Part shown: positions 1-9,023 of the stretch, piece after piece
How the letters are laid out: the number at the start of each line of letters is the position of its first letter
Position numbering within the stretch: position 1 is the first letter of the stretch
Assembly (NCBI GenBank): GCA_013177805.1
Contig: JABLXU010000019.1
Location: forward strand, 1 to 64,000
Length of the DNA stretch: 64,000 nucleotides
Reading direction: 5' to 3'
From: Candidatus Omnitrophota bacterium
GTDB lineage: Bacteria > Hinthialibacterota > Hinthialibacteria > Hinthialibacterales > Hinthialibacteraceae
Notes under the pieces: model-generated
Told to the model about the DNA's origin: nothing
The model's database searches: none
The model's input: the letters and a program-made list of their open reading frames with translations, nothing else
Translations under genes and position numbers: made by a program

Positions 1-874
1 TGATCCGGCCCGCCTGGAACAGTTATGCGGCGTGAAGTCCACGGGAACGGCGCAACACCGGTCCGGCTTGCCTTTGCCGCTGGTGAAGGCGGCATCCGCG
101 AGGAAATTGGATCATCCGGGCCAGCCAGCCGTCTATGAGAACGCCGTTGGCCAAGGCCGTGTGCTGTATGCCCCCGAACCGTGGGAAACCTTTCACGGCC
201 AGGATTTGTTTGTCTCCAATCCGGAACTGACATCCGATCCGCAGAAGAATTTGTATTTATCTCTGACTCCCTTAGCGGACGTTTATCCGCCCGCGGAGAT
301 TCACGCCACCACCGGCGTCTGGCGGATAACGGAAATGAAATCCAGCCAGGATACCTGGATCACCCTCCTTCCCCGCTCATCCTGGAACGCAGAAGCCGCG
401 GTGGCAGTAAACCGCCCGCCGGTTTCATTGCAATGGACGTTCCATGACCCGGTTCCCGCCGGGGTGTTGTTAAACCGGAATCATCACGCGGTCGCCGCAA
501 CCGGCTCAGCGGCCTTGTCCCTCTCCACGGGGCTCCACATTCAAGGCGGAAGCCCTTGGATGATGATCAGTTTGGATCAGCAAGCCTTGTCCCAATCGGA
601 AGTCTTGCTGCTGTGCACTATGCGGGGTGGAACGGTGCGATGGGACAGTTCTGCAGGCAACTTCCAGGCGGAAGCCGTCGAATGGCGGCAAGGAAGCATT
701 GTCCCGGTTTACCCGCAGCCAATCCGCCGCGATAACGGGACATGGGAAATCGATACCGAACCCAACGAGCTGTATCTCGTAACCAGTGAAGCGAAAAGAG
801 ACCAGAGCCTTACCCTTGCCCAGGATCTATTTCTAGGCCAGCAGGGCGCACTCGACAGCGGCTTGCCTGAATGA
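1..874 (+). CDS. C-terminal part of a large, probable glycoside-hydrolase-like protein (5' end outside window)
   Basis: The reading frame is open from the first bases of the window, so the GTG at position 32 is probably internal and the gene starts upstream. The visible ~290 residues begin with a stretch containing GQGRVLYAPEPWE, which resembles the glutamine-amidotransferase-like domain found in several beta-galactosidase-type enzymes. Beta-rich sequence without recognisable catalytic motifs follows. No membrane segment is seen at the C-terminus. The stop lies 17 bp before the convergent lyase gene. Family assignment is weak: it could be any large secreted carbohydrate-active protein. What is certain is only that this is a 3'-terminal coding fragment. 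Confidence 0.6.
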   Translation, partial: DPARLEQLCGVKSTGTAQHRSGLPLPLVKAASARKLDHPGQPAVYENAVGQGRVLYAPEPWETFHGQDLFVSNPELTSDPQKNLYLSLTPLADVYPPAEIHATTGVWRITEMKSSQDTWITLLPRSSWNAEAAVAVNRPPVSLQWTFHDPVPAGVLLNRNHHAVAATGSAALSLSTGLHIQGGSPWMMISLDQQALSQSEVLLLCTMRGGTVRWDSSAGNFQAEAVEWRQGSIVPVYPQPIRRDNGTWEIDTEPNELYLVTSEAKRDQSLTLAQDLFLGQQGALDSGLPE

Positions 875-891
875 GCCGATACCTTCCGGCT

Positions 892-1905
892 TCAAATCAC
901 CCCCCGTTCCCGCAACGCCTTGATGACATGCTGCGTGATTTGCGCGACGCGGTCTTCTTCCAAGTTTCCGGAACGGGGCGGGCAGCCTTCCGGCGGGGGA
1001 TCCACATAGCCGAAATCAGCCAAAATGCAGCGCAGCACACGCTGCAAAGCGGCGCGGTCGATTTTCTGATTGGGGCTGAGCGGCTGGCGGCTGGGCCCCA
1101 TGCGGATGCCCCGCAATTCGACCGCCGCGCGGAAGCCTTCGGGAAAGTCCGCGGAATATAACATCGTATCGAATAATTCCAATAAGCGGTATTGCAGTTG
1201 AACCGCTTCCCCGACGCGGCCGGATTTGGTCAACTCATACACCATGCGGGTTAGTTCGGGAACCACGCCGCTGGTGGCGTTGGTCCCGCCATCGCAGCCG
1301 ATCAGCAGCATGGGGACGAGGACCGCTTCCCAGCCGGTCAGAAAGACAAAATCCGGCCGGATGGGGCGGACGGCGGCGATCAGGCGCATCATAAAGGCCA
1401 CGTCGCCGGAGGAATCCTTGATCCCCACGACGCGTTCCAGTTCCGCAAGCCGGCGCAACGTGGAGACATCGATGGGGCTGGCGAACATCGGGATGTTATA
1501 GAGTGTGATATCCACCGGTGAATGGAGCGCGATTTCCCGAAAGTAAGCATACACCGATTCGGGACTCAGTTTGTAATAAAACGGAGAAACAATAGCGGCG
1601 GCGCGCGCGCCCCATCCGGCGTAGGCTTCACACGCGGCAAGGGTTTCCCGGACATTGGCTTCGGCGGCGCCAGCCAACACGGGGACGCGGGTTCCGGCTT
1701 GCTCGCACACGATGCGGATGATGCGCCGCCGTTCTTCGGGCGTGAAGCGGATGAACTCACCGGTCGAGCCGTTGGGATACAAGCCATGCACGCCGCGCGC
1801 GATCAGCCAATCGACATACCGGCGCAGTTCGGCCTCGTGGATTTGCCCCTGATCGTCCAACGGGACCATGTGGGGTGTGAATATGCCTTCGATTTTGATG
1901 GCCAT
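892..1905 (-). CDS. Dihydrodipicolinate synthase/N-acetylneuraminate lyase family protein with C-terminal helical extension
   Basis: Class I (Schiff-base) aldolase/lyase with a TIM barrel. Seen in the sequence: GSTGE (46-50), the YNIP tyrosine (Tyr136) and the GIKDSSGD lysine (Lys163), which are the family's pyruvate-binding and catalytic residues. Such proteins cleave or form 2-keto acids such as KDG, N-acetylneuraminate or dihydrodipicolinate; the substrate cannot be read from sequence. The protein is 337 residues against about 290-300 for the family. The excess is a Pro/Gly-rich linker ([13 protein letters not shown]) followed by an amphipathic helix. It is the last gene of a minus-strand sugar cluster with galE, a Gfo/Idh/MocA dehydrogenase and a DegT aminotransferase, so a role in sugar-acid or amino-sugar metabolism fits better than lysine biosynthesis. 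The start is ATG. Confidence 0.85.
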   Translation of the reverse strand: MAIKIEGIFTPHMVPLDDQGQIHEAELRRYVDWLIARGVHGLYPNGSTGEFIRFTPEERRRIIRIVCEQAGTRVPVLAGAAEANVRETLAACEAYAGWGARAAAIVSPFYYKLSPESVYAYFREIALHSPVDITLYNIPMFASPIDVSTLRRLAELERVVGIKDSSGDVAFMMRLIAAVRPIRPDFVFLTGWEAVLVPMLLIGCDGGTNATSGVVPELTRMVYELTKSGRVGEAVQLQYRLLELFDTMLYSADFPEGFRAAVELRGIRMGPSRQPLSPNQKIDRAALQRVLRCILADFGYVDPPPEGCPPRSGNLEEDRVAQITQHVIKALRERGVI

Positions 1906-2029
1906 GCTTCTGACGCCTCGCCGAGTGGCGACAATTTACTCGATTATAGAGTAAGAATGCCTTTCGCTATGGAAGGGCTTCTCTCATCCTCCCAGAGAAA
2001 GAGGGAATCATTCCTGTGGTCCTTCTTTT

Positions 2030-2085
2030 CCCAGGGCTGACACACCCTGGGCTATACTCATGCCGCGCCGTTGGCGATTAGAAGT
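2030..2085 (+). repeat. Dispersed hairpin repeat (CCCAGGG/CCCTGGG) with conserved tail
   Basis: A 7-bp perfect stem CCCAGGG...CCCTGGG (2030-2036 and 2045-2051) with an 8-nt loop is followed by CTATACTCATGCCGCGCCG. A related tail recurs at 38452-38493 (CTTGGGCTATGTGCATGCC, then ACGCCGCCGGCG), and the hairpin half recurs at 17579-17600. It sits between the 5' ends of the DapA-like gene's leader and the 3' end of galE and probably has no coding role. Confidence 0.55.
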
Positions 2086-2134
2086 TCTCTGGCCTGCCAG
2101 TCAATCCCGGCCAACAGGTCAATGGTTTCTAACC

Positions 2135-3127
2135 TCATTTCCTTTTATATCCATCGGGATGCGCAAGAAACCATTGCCACGCGGTATGGATGATTTCCTG
2201 GATATCGACATAGCGGGGCTTCCAATCCAGAAGCCGTTGGGCTTTTCGCGCCGAGGCGATCAAGCGGGGCGGGTCACCCGGCCGGCGCGGCGCTTCGCGG
2301 ACCGGAATGGGATGGCCCGTCACGGCGCGGGCGGCTTGGATCACTTCAAGCACCGAATAGCCCTGTTCCGTGCCCAGGTTGCATGTGATGCTTTCTTGCT
2401 TGATATACTCCAGCGCGCGGAGATGGGCATCGGCCAGATCGCTGACATGGATATAATCGCGAATGCAGGTTCCATCCGGGGTATCGTAGTCGGTCCCAAA
2501 GATCGAAACGGCCTCCCGCTTGCCCAGGGCGGTGAAGAGCACCAAGGGAATCAAATGGGTTTCCGGATCATGATCTTCGCCCTGTTCCAAGGCCGCGCCC
2601 GCCGCGTTGAAATAGCGCAGGATAGCGTGCCGGATGCCATACGCCTCCTCATAGCTTCGGATCAGCAGCTCAAAAGCCAATTTGGAGCGGCCGTAGGGAT
2701 TGATCGGATTGGTGGGCTGTGTTTCATCGATGGGCACGTTGTCCACTTCGCCATACGTAGCGCACGTCGAGGAAAAAACAATCCGCTGGACCCCATGGCG
2801 GCGCATGGCGTTAAGCAAATGATAGCCGCCGATGAAGTTGTTATGAAAATATTCTTCCGCGCGCGTCATGGATTCGCCCACGTACGCGTAGGCGCCGAAA
2901 TGCATGACCGCGTCCACGCGATGCGCCTCGAATACCCGGTTGAGGGCCGCTTCGTCACGCAAATCGCAAGTCTCGATGACGGCCCTCGGCGGAACCGCCT
3001 CCCGGTGGCCGCGCTCGAAATTGTCCACCACGATGACGCGCCGGCCCTGCTGGAGCAACGCCGCTGCATTGACGCTGCCGATGTAACCTCCGCCGCCGGT
3101 GACCAGAATGGTTTCGGGATGATTCAT
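2135..3127 (-). CDS. galE: UDP-glucose 4-epimerase
   Basis: Extended short-chain dehydrogenase that interconverts UDP-glucose and UDP-galactose (Leloir pathway and cell-surface sugar supply). The sequence shows the NAD-binding glycine motif GGGGYIG (11-17), the Ser/Thr after strand beta-5 (SSTCATYG, 119-126) and the catalytic YxxxK (Tyr145, Lys149). At 330 residues it has full family length. An in-frame extension upstream to 3271 is translated interspersed-repeat DNA (Gly/Glu-rich) and was rejected. ATG at 3127 directly precedes the Rossmann fold, though no good ribosome-binding site is visible; an AT-rich TTTACAATT lies about 20 nt upstream. It lies between a Gfo/Idh/MocA gene and the DapA-like gene on the same strand with gaps of about 229 bp each. 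Confidence 0.93.
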   Translation of the reverse strand: MNHPETILVTGGGGYIGSVNAAALLQQGRRVIVVDNFERGHREAVPPRAVIETCDLRDEAALNRVFEAHRVDAVMHFGAYAYVGESMTRAEEYFHNNFIGGYHLLNAMRRHGVQRIVFSSTCATYGEVDNVPIDETQPTNPINPYGRSKLAFELLIRSYEEAYGIRHAILRYFNAAGAALEQGEDHDPETHLIPLVLFTALGKREAVSIFGTDYDTPDGTCIRDYIHVSDLADAHLRALEYIKQESITCNLGTEQGYSVLEVIQAARAVTGHPIPVREAPRRPGDPPRLIASARKAQRLLDWKPRYVDIQEIIHTAWQWFLAHPDGYKRK

Positions 3128-3181
3128 ATTGGTATCGTTTTTAATTGTAAATTGTGATGCCAGAAGCAATCTACCTGATTC

Positions 3182-3250
3182 CCGAGAGAGGATGCCTTCC
3201 GCCTTTGCAGGACGACCCTCACCTTCACCCTCTCCCAGAGGGAGAAGGGA
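3182..3250 (+). repeat. Interspersed modular repeat, copy A
   Basis: Contains the module CCCTCACCTTCACCCTC followed by the hairpin TCTCCC-AGA-GGGAGA, preceded by GAGGATGCCTTCCGCC, which closely matches the copy at 17448-17521. It is intergenic between galE and the Gfo/Idh/MocA gene. Confidence 0.7.
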
Positions 3251-3356
3251 TCTTCTTGCACGCTCAGCCAAGCACCTGCCCTGGATACCAGAAAAGATCC
3301 GCCTGCAGGAATCCCGTCAAAACTCTTCTTCGTGGCGCCAAAGGACCGGCTTGCTT

Positions 3357-4400
3357 TCAACGGATCGCGACAGCCTGCCCCGTGCGGGCTGATTCATAGC
3401 AGGCGGCGATCACTTTTTGATTTTGCAGTCCAATCTCAGCGCCCACCCGGGGTTCCCGGTTTTCCTGGATGGCCTGGCTGAATTCCTCGATTTCCGATTG
3501 ATAGAGGTTTTCCGTTCCGGCGGTGATGGGCGTCCCTTGCTCTGACGCGCGGGCTTGTTGCGCGTCATAGCCGGCCGCGGTCTCTTGGAGATAAGCGGTC
3601 ATCTCGCCGCCGCTGCTCTGCCCGATGGTGCCCCGGGCCACTATGCCGCCTTGGGAGCCATACAACTCCAACACATTTTTGCTGCTATTGTCCGGCACGC
3701 AGAAAAAAGCATCCACGGTGGCCAACGCGCCATTGGCGAAAGACAACAGGATTACAGAACTGTCTTCCGAGGCATAGGGATGGACGAGATTATTGACAAA
3801 GCAACTGACTTTCGCCACGGGGCCGAAAAACATCTCCAGCAGATCAATGCAATGGCTGCCCATGTCAATCAACGCTCCACCGCCGCCCAGAGCGGGATCC
3901 TGCCGCCAGGCCCCCGGAATGGGCGGATACCAGCAGGACAGTTGCGCGCGGGCATAGACCGGCTTGCCCAGCCTCCCAGCCTGGATGATTTTCAGCGCGG
4001 CTTGATGCAAGGGATGGAAGCGCATCATGAATCCCACCCCCAGCCGCACGCCGGCTTGGCGGCAGGCTTGGATCATCGCTTCGGCCTGGGGAACATCCAA
4101 TCCCAGCGGTTTTTCGCACAAGATATGCTTGCCGGCCGCAGCGCAGGATTGCACCTGACCGGCATGCGCGAACACCGGTGCCGCCACATACACCGCGTCA
4201 ATATCCTGGTTCAGCAATTCTTCCAGGCTGGAACACGCTTGAACCCCATATTGCGCCGCGACTTCTTGATTGACCGCCGCGTTCGTGTCAAACACCGCGG
4301 CCAATTCGGCATTGCGGGCTTTCGTGATCCCTTCGGGAATCGTCCGCCGCCGCGCGATGCCGCCCGAACCGCTCACGCCCCATTTGATTTTGGCCGTCAT
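3357..4400 (-). CDS. Gfo/Idh/MocA family NAD(P)-dependent oxidoreductase
   Basis: Two-domain sugar or inositol dehydrogenase-like protein of 347 residues. The N-terminal Rossmann fold shows GVSGSGGIA (8-16), and the EKP motif (Glu96-Lys97-Pro98) carries the lysine typical of catalysis in this family. The C-terminal alpha/beta domain carries GGGALIDMGSHCIDL, whose His is the usual substrate-site histidine. The ATG at 4400 was chosen because AGGAG lies 7 nt upstream; the upstream in-frame ATG at 4433 has none. It lies 70 bp downstream of the DegT aminotransferase on the same strand, a pairing common in pathways that oxidise and then transaminate a sugar (for example UDP-linked or inositol-type substrates). 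The substrate is unknown. Confidence 0.88.
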   Translation of the reverse strand: MTAKIKWGVSGSGGIARRRTIPEGITKARNAELAAVFDTNAAVNQEVAAQYGVQACSSLEELLNQDIDAVYVAAPVFAHAGQVQSCAAAGKHILCEKPLGLDVPQAEAMIQACRQAGVRLGVGFMMRFHPLHQAALKIIQAGRLGKPVYARAQLSCWYPPIPGAWRQDPALGGGGALIDMGSHCIDLLEMFFGPVAKVSCFVNNLVHPYASEDSSVILLSFANGALATVDAFFCVPDNSSKNVLELYGSQGGIVARGTIGQSSGGEMTAYLQETAAGYDAQQARASEQGTPITAGTENLYQSEIEEFSQAIQENREPRVGAEIGLQNQKVIAACYESARTGQAVAIR

Positions 4401-4470
4401 GTCGGTCTCCTGTCGAGAAAAAGGGCAAGACAATAATAGATTCGTGATTTTTTAAATTTACTTCACAAAT

Positions 4471-5745
4471 TTACTTCGCGTACGCGTCAATCACCTTGAG
4501 AATCGCCTGGGCGATCTGGCCCATGTCTTCCTCCGTGAAAGTGGGATAGGCGAAGCAAGTGAACGTATGGCTTTCGTGCCAGAGGGCGTTGGGCACTTCC
4601 ACCCGGCTGTAATCCACGCTGGCCGGATTGGTGTATTCTTTGGAGGTAAAGGGAAACCCGGAGCGGCCGAAGGCATTGTGTTTTTGGAAAGCGGCTTCGG
4701 TATGGCATTGAGGCCAGAAGACTTTCCAGCAGGGCGCGCCTTCGGCTCCCACGGCCCGCACAAACTGCTGGATATCGCAGTTCATGTTTTCAATATCCAG
4801 CGAAAAGGCCAACACATACCAGCCATTTTGCCGCTCAGGCGTGTCGATGGGGAAATATTTAATCAGCGGGCATTTTTTCAACGCGTCGATCAGAATATAC
4901 GCGTTGCGGCGGCGCGTGGGCAGGTTCCACCTGTCGAGGCGTTCCAACTCGGCCAAGCCGATGGCGGACTGCATTTCGGTCATGCGGTAATTCCAGCCCA
5001 GCCGGTTGTGGATGTAAGGCAGTTTTTGTTCCAGTTCCAGCAGATTGAGGCGCTCCCGCACGTCATAGCCGTGATCGCGGAAACTGCGGGCTATCCAGGC
5101 CAGATCTTCGTCATCGGTGGTGACCATGCCGCCTTCGCCGCCGGTGGTGAAGGTTTTGTTTTGGCAAAAACTGCAGCCCGCGATATGGCCGAGCGTGCCG
5201 GTTTTCTTGCCTTTGTAAACGCCGCCGTACGCCTCGGCGTTGTCCTCAATAACAAACAAGTTGTACTTACGGGCGAAATCCAGGATCGGGTCCATGTCGC
5301 AGACATTGCCATACAGATGCACGGGCATGATGGCTTTGGTGCGTTCGTTGACCAATTTTTCGGCGGACTCCACGCTGATGCAGTGGTCTTCGAGATTGAC
5401 ATCGGCGAAGCGGGGGATCGCGCCCGCCTGGACAATGGAGAAACTGCTGGCGATGAAGGTGTAGCTAGGCACGATCACTTCATCGCCCGGCCCAAGGCCC
5501 AGCGCGGACAGGGCCACGTGCAGGGCCGCGGTGCCCGTGGCGACACTGATCGCGTACTTGCTGCCCTGCCATTCGGCGAATTTTTGTTCGAATTCCATCC
5601 CTTTCCGGCCGGTCCAGTAGTTGACTTTGCCGGAACGGAGGACCTCTTCGACAGCCTGGATCGCCTTTTCGTCGAATTGCGGCCAGCCTTGCAGCGGGTT
5701 GGTGACGGCCTTGGGGCCTCCCTCGATTGCCAGTTTCGCGTTCAT
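4471..5745 (-). CDS. DegT/DnrJ/EryC1/StrS family aminotransferase
   Basis: PLP-dependent sugar aminotransferase of 424 residues. Visible features: an N-terminal segment typical of this family, GTAALHVAL (71-79), the PLP-phosphate and ring-binding region EDNAEAYG (Asp168) and the Schiff-base lysine in QNKTFTTGGEGG (Lys197), then NYRMTEMQSAIGLAELERL. Members transfer an amino group from glutamate or glutamine to keto-sugars or keto-inositols. The start at 5745 has AAGGAAG upstream. It is the first gene of the minus-strand cluster DegT-Gfo-GalE-DapA-like. It could act on a nucleotide sugar (GalE beside it) or in a secreted-glycan or antibiotic-like pathway; the sequence does not decide. Confidence 0.9.
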   Translation of the reverse strand: MNAKLAIEGGPKAVTNPLQGWPQFDEKAIQAVEEVLRSGKVNYWTGRKGMEFEQKFAEWQGSKYAISVATGTAALHVALSALGLGPGDEVIVPSYTFIASSFSIVQAGAIPRFADVNLEDHCISVESAEKLVNERTKAIMPVHLYGNVCDMDPILDFARKYNLFVIEDNAEAYGGVYKGKKTGTLGHIAGCSFCQNKTFTTGGEGGMVTTDDEDLAWIARSFRDHGYDVRERLNLLELEQKLPYIHNRLGWNYRMTEMQSAIGLAELERLDRWNLPTRRRNAYILIDALKKCPLIKYFPIDTPERQNGWYVLAFSLDIENMNCDIQQFVRAVGAEGAPCWKVFWPQCHTEAAFQKHNAFGRSGFPFTSKEYTNPASVDYSRVEVPNALWHESHTFTCFAYPTFTEEDMGQIAQAILKVIDAYAK

Positions 5746-5799
5746 GGCGCGCTTCCTTTCCCCAGGTGATAATGGAGGTATTTTATCTTTTCCGGGATT

Positions 5800-5834
5800 C
5801 CCTCACCCTGTCCCTTTCCCAGAGGGAGAAAGGA
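5800..5834 (+). repeat. Interspersed modular repeat, copy B (hairpin module)
   Basis: CCCTCACCCTGTCCCTTTCC then CAGAGGGAGAAAGGA; the stem TTTCCC/GGGAGAAA pairs imperfectly. Downstream, CCATCCATACTCGTACACC resembles the tail of the inverted copy at 63.1 kb. It is the main content of the 376-bp gap 5746-6121, which otherwise holds only a possible -10 element. Confidence 0.65.
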
Positions 5835-6071
5835 TTATTTTGTGCTCCCATCCATACTCGTACACCGATAAAGCTCATCCACGGATAACACAGGGAGAAC
5901 GAGCAGCATTTGAATCAAAAAGGAATGCCGAGTCAATCGAATCAGAGCAAAGAATCATTTAAAGAATCATTGATTTTTCATCTTACTACTTCCGCAACCA
6001 GCCGGTCTAGTCATGTGATTCCCAGAAAACCGGCTTGGGCGTGCCCAGTGGCGGAGGGAAGAGGGCTCGTG

Positions 6072-6077
6072 TATAAT
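6072..6077 (+). promoter_or_regulatory. Possible -10 element for the 6122 gene
   Basis: A perfect TATAAT lies 45 bp before the ATG at 6122; GAAGGAG lies between them. No convincing -35 box is seen at the usual spacing. A short palindrome TGGGCGTGCCCA at 6036-6047 lies just upstream of the position where a -35 would be. Confidence 0.35.
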
Positions 6078-6121
6078 GCCGCGCGGTTCGGATTCCGATC
6101 CCCGAAGGAGCCCCTGTAATC

Positions 6122-7552
6122 ATGTGGATATTCCGATTCCCCTCCCCCCTGACGTTACTCTGTGGCATCCCGGCGGCACTGTGGATTCTTCCCCCCGCCC
6201 TGGCCATCGGCGGAGAAGTGCTTTCCATTGGCGGCCGCCTGGAACCCTTTGTGGACCTGTTTCTGATCGAATCCCTGGAAACTGCCGAATTGCGGTTGCA
6301 TCCGCCCACGCCGCGGGAAATCGTCTTCACGTTCGATCAACCGTGGGAAGGCCCCTCCAGCGCGTACTGCACGGTGCTCCAGGATGGGAACCGGTATCGC
6401 CTGTATTACCGGGGGTACTGCCCGGACGACCTGGACGCCCAACAGGTCAGCTGCATGGCCGAAAGCACCGATGGCATTCATTTCACCCGCCCCCGCCTGC
6501 AGCTCTACGAGTTCAACGGCTCCAAAGACAACAACATTGTCTGGCGCGGGAAGGAGGCCCACAATTTCGCTCCGTTTCTCGATGCCAATCCCCATTGTCC
6601 GCCGGACGAAAAATGGAAAGCCCTCGGCGGCCTGCCGCCCGTGGCGTTCGTGTCGGCGGACGGGATCCATTGGCGTAAAAAACAGGAACTGCCCGTCCTC
6701 ACCGAGGGGGCCTTCGACTCGCTGAATATTGCCTTTTGGGATACGGAAGCCGGATGCTACCGCAGCTATTCCCGGTCGTGGACCAAGGGCGATTTTGGAG
6801 GATTCCGCGCCATCCAAAGCGCCACCTCGGATGATTTCCTGCATTGGAGCAAGCCGGTGCAAAACCAATATGCGGCCGGGATTCCGGTCGAACATTTTTA
6901 CACCAACGCGTGCGTGCCCTATCCCCGGGCGCCGCATATTTTCTTGTCCTTCCCCAAGCGTTTCGTGCCGGAACGCAAAAAAATCGCGGAGTGGGAAGGG
7001 AGCGGCGTGTCCGACGCGGTATTCATGAGCAGCCGCGACGGCGTCCATTGGGACCGCTGTTTTTTGGAAGCCTGGATCCGGCCGGGACTCGACCGGCGCA
7101 ACTGGACCCACCGCAACATCATGCCGGCCTGGGGATTGTTGGAACTTAATCCGGAAGAATACAGCCTGTACCACAGCGAACACTACCAGTGGGAGGACGC
7201 CCGTTTGCGGCGCGTCACGGTCCGCAAGGACGGCTTCGCCTCCCTGCATGCCGGCGCGCGGGAAGGCACTGTTCTGACCAAGCCGTTCCGATTTGAGGGC
7301 ACCGCGCTGCGTCTCAATTATTCCACTTCCGCCGCGGGGCATATCCGTTGCGAAATTCTGGAGGAAGCAGGCGAACCCCTCCCCGGCTTTAGCGGCGATA
7401 CGGGGGCGGTGATGTTCGGGGATTCGCTCGATGAACTCGTGGTCTGGCCGCAGGGGAAGGACGTGGCTTCGCTTCAGGATCGGCCCATCCGGTTACGAAT
7501 ATCGCTGCGGGACGCCGATTTGTACGCGATCCGGTTCGGCGCGGGGGACTGA
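6122..7552 (+). CDS. Secreted five-bladed beta-propeller, glycosyl-hydrolase-family-32/43-like protein
   Basis: 476 residues with an N-terminal signal peptide (hydrophobic residues 8-28, AxA-like end ALA). Repeated motifs such as STDGIHF, SADGIHW, TSDDFLHW and SSRDGVHWDR are the Asp-x-x-x-Trp turns seen in GH32/GH43-type propellers. The C-terminal ~100 residues look like a beta-sandwich. It lacks a clear WMNDPNG signature, so the enzymatic activity is unproven. Proteins of this kind are abundant in Planctomycetota-like genomes as putative glycosidases. AAGGAG lies upstream of the ATG. It stands alone on the plus strand, facing the OSBS-like gene, whose stop is 8 bp away. Confidence 0.7.
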   Translation: MWIFRFPSPLTLLCGIPAALWILPPALAIGGEVLSIGGRLEPFVDLFLIESLETAELRLHPPTPREIVFTFDQPWEGPSSAYCTVLQDGNRYRLYYRGYCPDDLDAQQVSCMAESTDGIHFTRPRLQLYEFNGSKDNNIVWRGKEAHNFAPFLDANPHCPPDEKWKALGGLPPVAFVSADGIHWRKKQELPVLTEGAFDSLNIAFWDTEAGCYRSYSRSWTKGDFGGFRAIQSATSDDFLHWSKPVQNQYAAGIPVEHFYTNACVPYPRAPHIFLSFPKRFVPERKKIAEWEGSGVSDAVFMSSRDGVHWDRCFLEAWIRPGLDRRNWTHRNIMPAWGLLELNPEEYSLYHSEHYQWEDARLRRVTVRKDGFASLHAGAREGTVLTKPFRFEGTALRLNYSTSAAGHIRCEILEEAGEPLPGFSGDTGAVMFGDSLDELVVWPQGKDVASLQDRPIRLRISLRDADLYAIRFGAGD

Positions 7553-7560
7553 CATTCCAG

Positions 7561-8658
7561 TTACCACTCGGCGGCGCGTTTCCTATAGCGGTCCACGGCC
7601 GCCGTATCGATCCGGGGCCGCGCGTGATGTTCGGGGGGGATATTGATCCATCCATCCCGCACGGCAATGGGAGGGTCGATGATGTCATCCTGGTACCAGC
7701 GGCGGGAGGCTTCCACATCGGTGGGATACGTGCAATTAGGATGCAGCGCCAGGTATAAGGCGTGCAGCGAGGCGAGGCCCAGTTCCGGCATGGTACCCAT
7801 CCAGGTGGGGATGCCCCGCGCGGCGCAGAGTTCGATCACCTCCCTGGCCTTCTGGATGCCGCCGAGGCGCTGGATCTTCACGTTCACGATCCGGCAGGCT
7901 TCCATTTCGATAGCCCGGCGCAGGGTCTCGGGACTGGACGCGCTTTCATCCAGGCATACGGGAGTCGATAGCCGGGCTTGCAAGCGGCGGTGGCCTTCCA
8001 GGTCGTCTTTCGCGAGCGGTTGCTCGATCATGAGCAATCCCATGCCGTCCAACTGTTCGAATACAGGAAAATCGGCCGGAGTGTAGGCGGCGTTGGCGTC
8101 CACCATGAGAGGAATTTCCCCAAACACACGGCGGATTTCCCGCAGGGGTTCCACATCCCATCCCGGCTGGATTTTGATCTTCAACCGCCGGTAGCCGTCG
8201 GCGAGATAGCGCTCACAGGCCTGAATCAAACGATCGATGGTGGGATAAATGCCCACCGCCAGGCCGGAGGCCACCGGCGAATATTCGACACCCAACGCTT
8301 GGGTAAAGGAGATCGCTTCGCGTTGGACGGTCAGATCCCACAGCGCCCCTTCCAGTCCCGCGGCAGCGAAGCGGTCGCATTCTTCCGCCAACAATTCCCG
8401 TGCCACGAATTCGGGATGGAAGTTCCGCGATTGGAGGAGCCGGGGGATGGCATGTGCCGATAAATACGCCCACGAAGAATCCGGGGTTTCCGAAGAATAA
8501 AATCCGCCGGCCATCGGCGAGGCTTCGCCCCAGGCTTGGATTCCATCCATTTCGATGCGGATCAAGACCGCTTCCTTGGTGCGCACTTCGCCGGAACTGA
8601 TCCGGAACGGTTCGGTCATGGGGATCTCGACATGAATCAGGGAAACGCGATTGGGCAT
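7561..8658 (-). CDS. Enolase-superfamily enzyme, o-succinylbenzoate synthase/N-succinylamino acid racemase-like
   Basis: 365-residue member of the muconate-lactonising-enzyme subgroup. The complete catalytic set is visible: Lys160-x-Lys162 (KIKIQPG), metal ligands Asp187 (VDANAAY), Glu212 (IEQP) and Asp237 (LDES), and the opposing Lys261 (NVKIQRLGG). Length and spacing nearly match the promiscuous OSBS/NSAR enzymes (residues 163, 189, 214, 239, 263 in the well-studied Amycolatopsis protein). No menaquinone genes are nearby, so racemisation of an N-acylamino acid or another proton-abstraction reaction is as likely as menaquinone synthesis. ATG at 8658 was chosen for the GGGAG 9 nt upstream; the frame is open further upstream but without a ribosome-binding site. 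Confidence 0.85.
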   Translation of the reverse strand: MPNRVSLIHVEIPMTEPFRISSGEVRTKEAVLIRIEMDGIQAWGEASPMAGGFYSSETPDSSWAYLSAHAIPRLLQSRNFHPEFVARELLAEECDRFAAAGLEGALWDLTVQREAISFTQALGVEYSPVASGLAVGIYPTIDRLIQACERYLADGYRRLKIKIQPGWDVEPLREIRRVFGEIPLMVDANAAYTPADFPVFEQLDGMGLLMIEQPLAKDDLEGHRRLQARLSTPVCLDESASSPETLRRAIEMEACRIVNVKIQRLGGIQKAREVIELCAARGIPTWMGTMPELGLASLHALYLALHPNCTYPTDVEASRRWYQDDIIDPPIAVRDGWINIPPEHHARPRIDTAAVDRYRKRAAEW

Positions 8659-9023
8659 GGATTTCTCCCGGCGCGCAATGGGGATCGATGGATTCCAGGT
8701 CATCCACCATGTCATCGTACGTTGTCTTTGGGAAGGAATAAAGGACCTGAAGAAAGAAAGGCGGATCCCCGGGCTGATGCGCGGAGCATTTCAAAATGCC
8801 GTGGGCGCGGGCCACGGCCATCCCGTATTTCAGCGACTCATTCAAGATGAAATCTTCCCAGGACCTGATTCATCCACCAGAGATCTGCCTGGCCGGCCGA
8901 ACTCGCCCCTTCTCTATTCATGCGGCGGATTTCATTATATGGTTTCTATTTTAAATAGCACGCCGGAGAGCCCGAGCGCGCCCCCGGCGTGGACCGGATG
9001 CAATCATCGGACATGGGATACTC
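8659..9023. other. Divergent intergenic region between the OSBS-like gene and the symporter operon
   Basis: 365 bp without a credible gene. It must hold the promoters for both divergent units, but no clear -35/-10 pair was recognised. No hairpin repeat is present here. Confidence 0.5.

Noticed and set aside
3128-3271. N-terminal 48-residue extension of GalE
   Set aside because: It encodes the interspersed repeat (Gly/Glu-rich) and the Rossmann fold starts right after the ATG at 3127.
8213-8845. Minus-strand 210-residue ORF overlapping the OSBS-like gene
   Set aside because: Shadow frame of the OSBS-like gene; the protein has no recognised family features and there is no supporting context.
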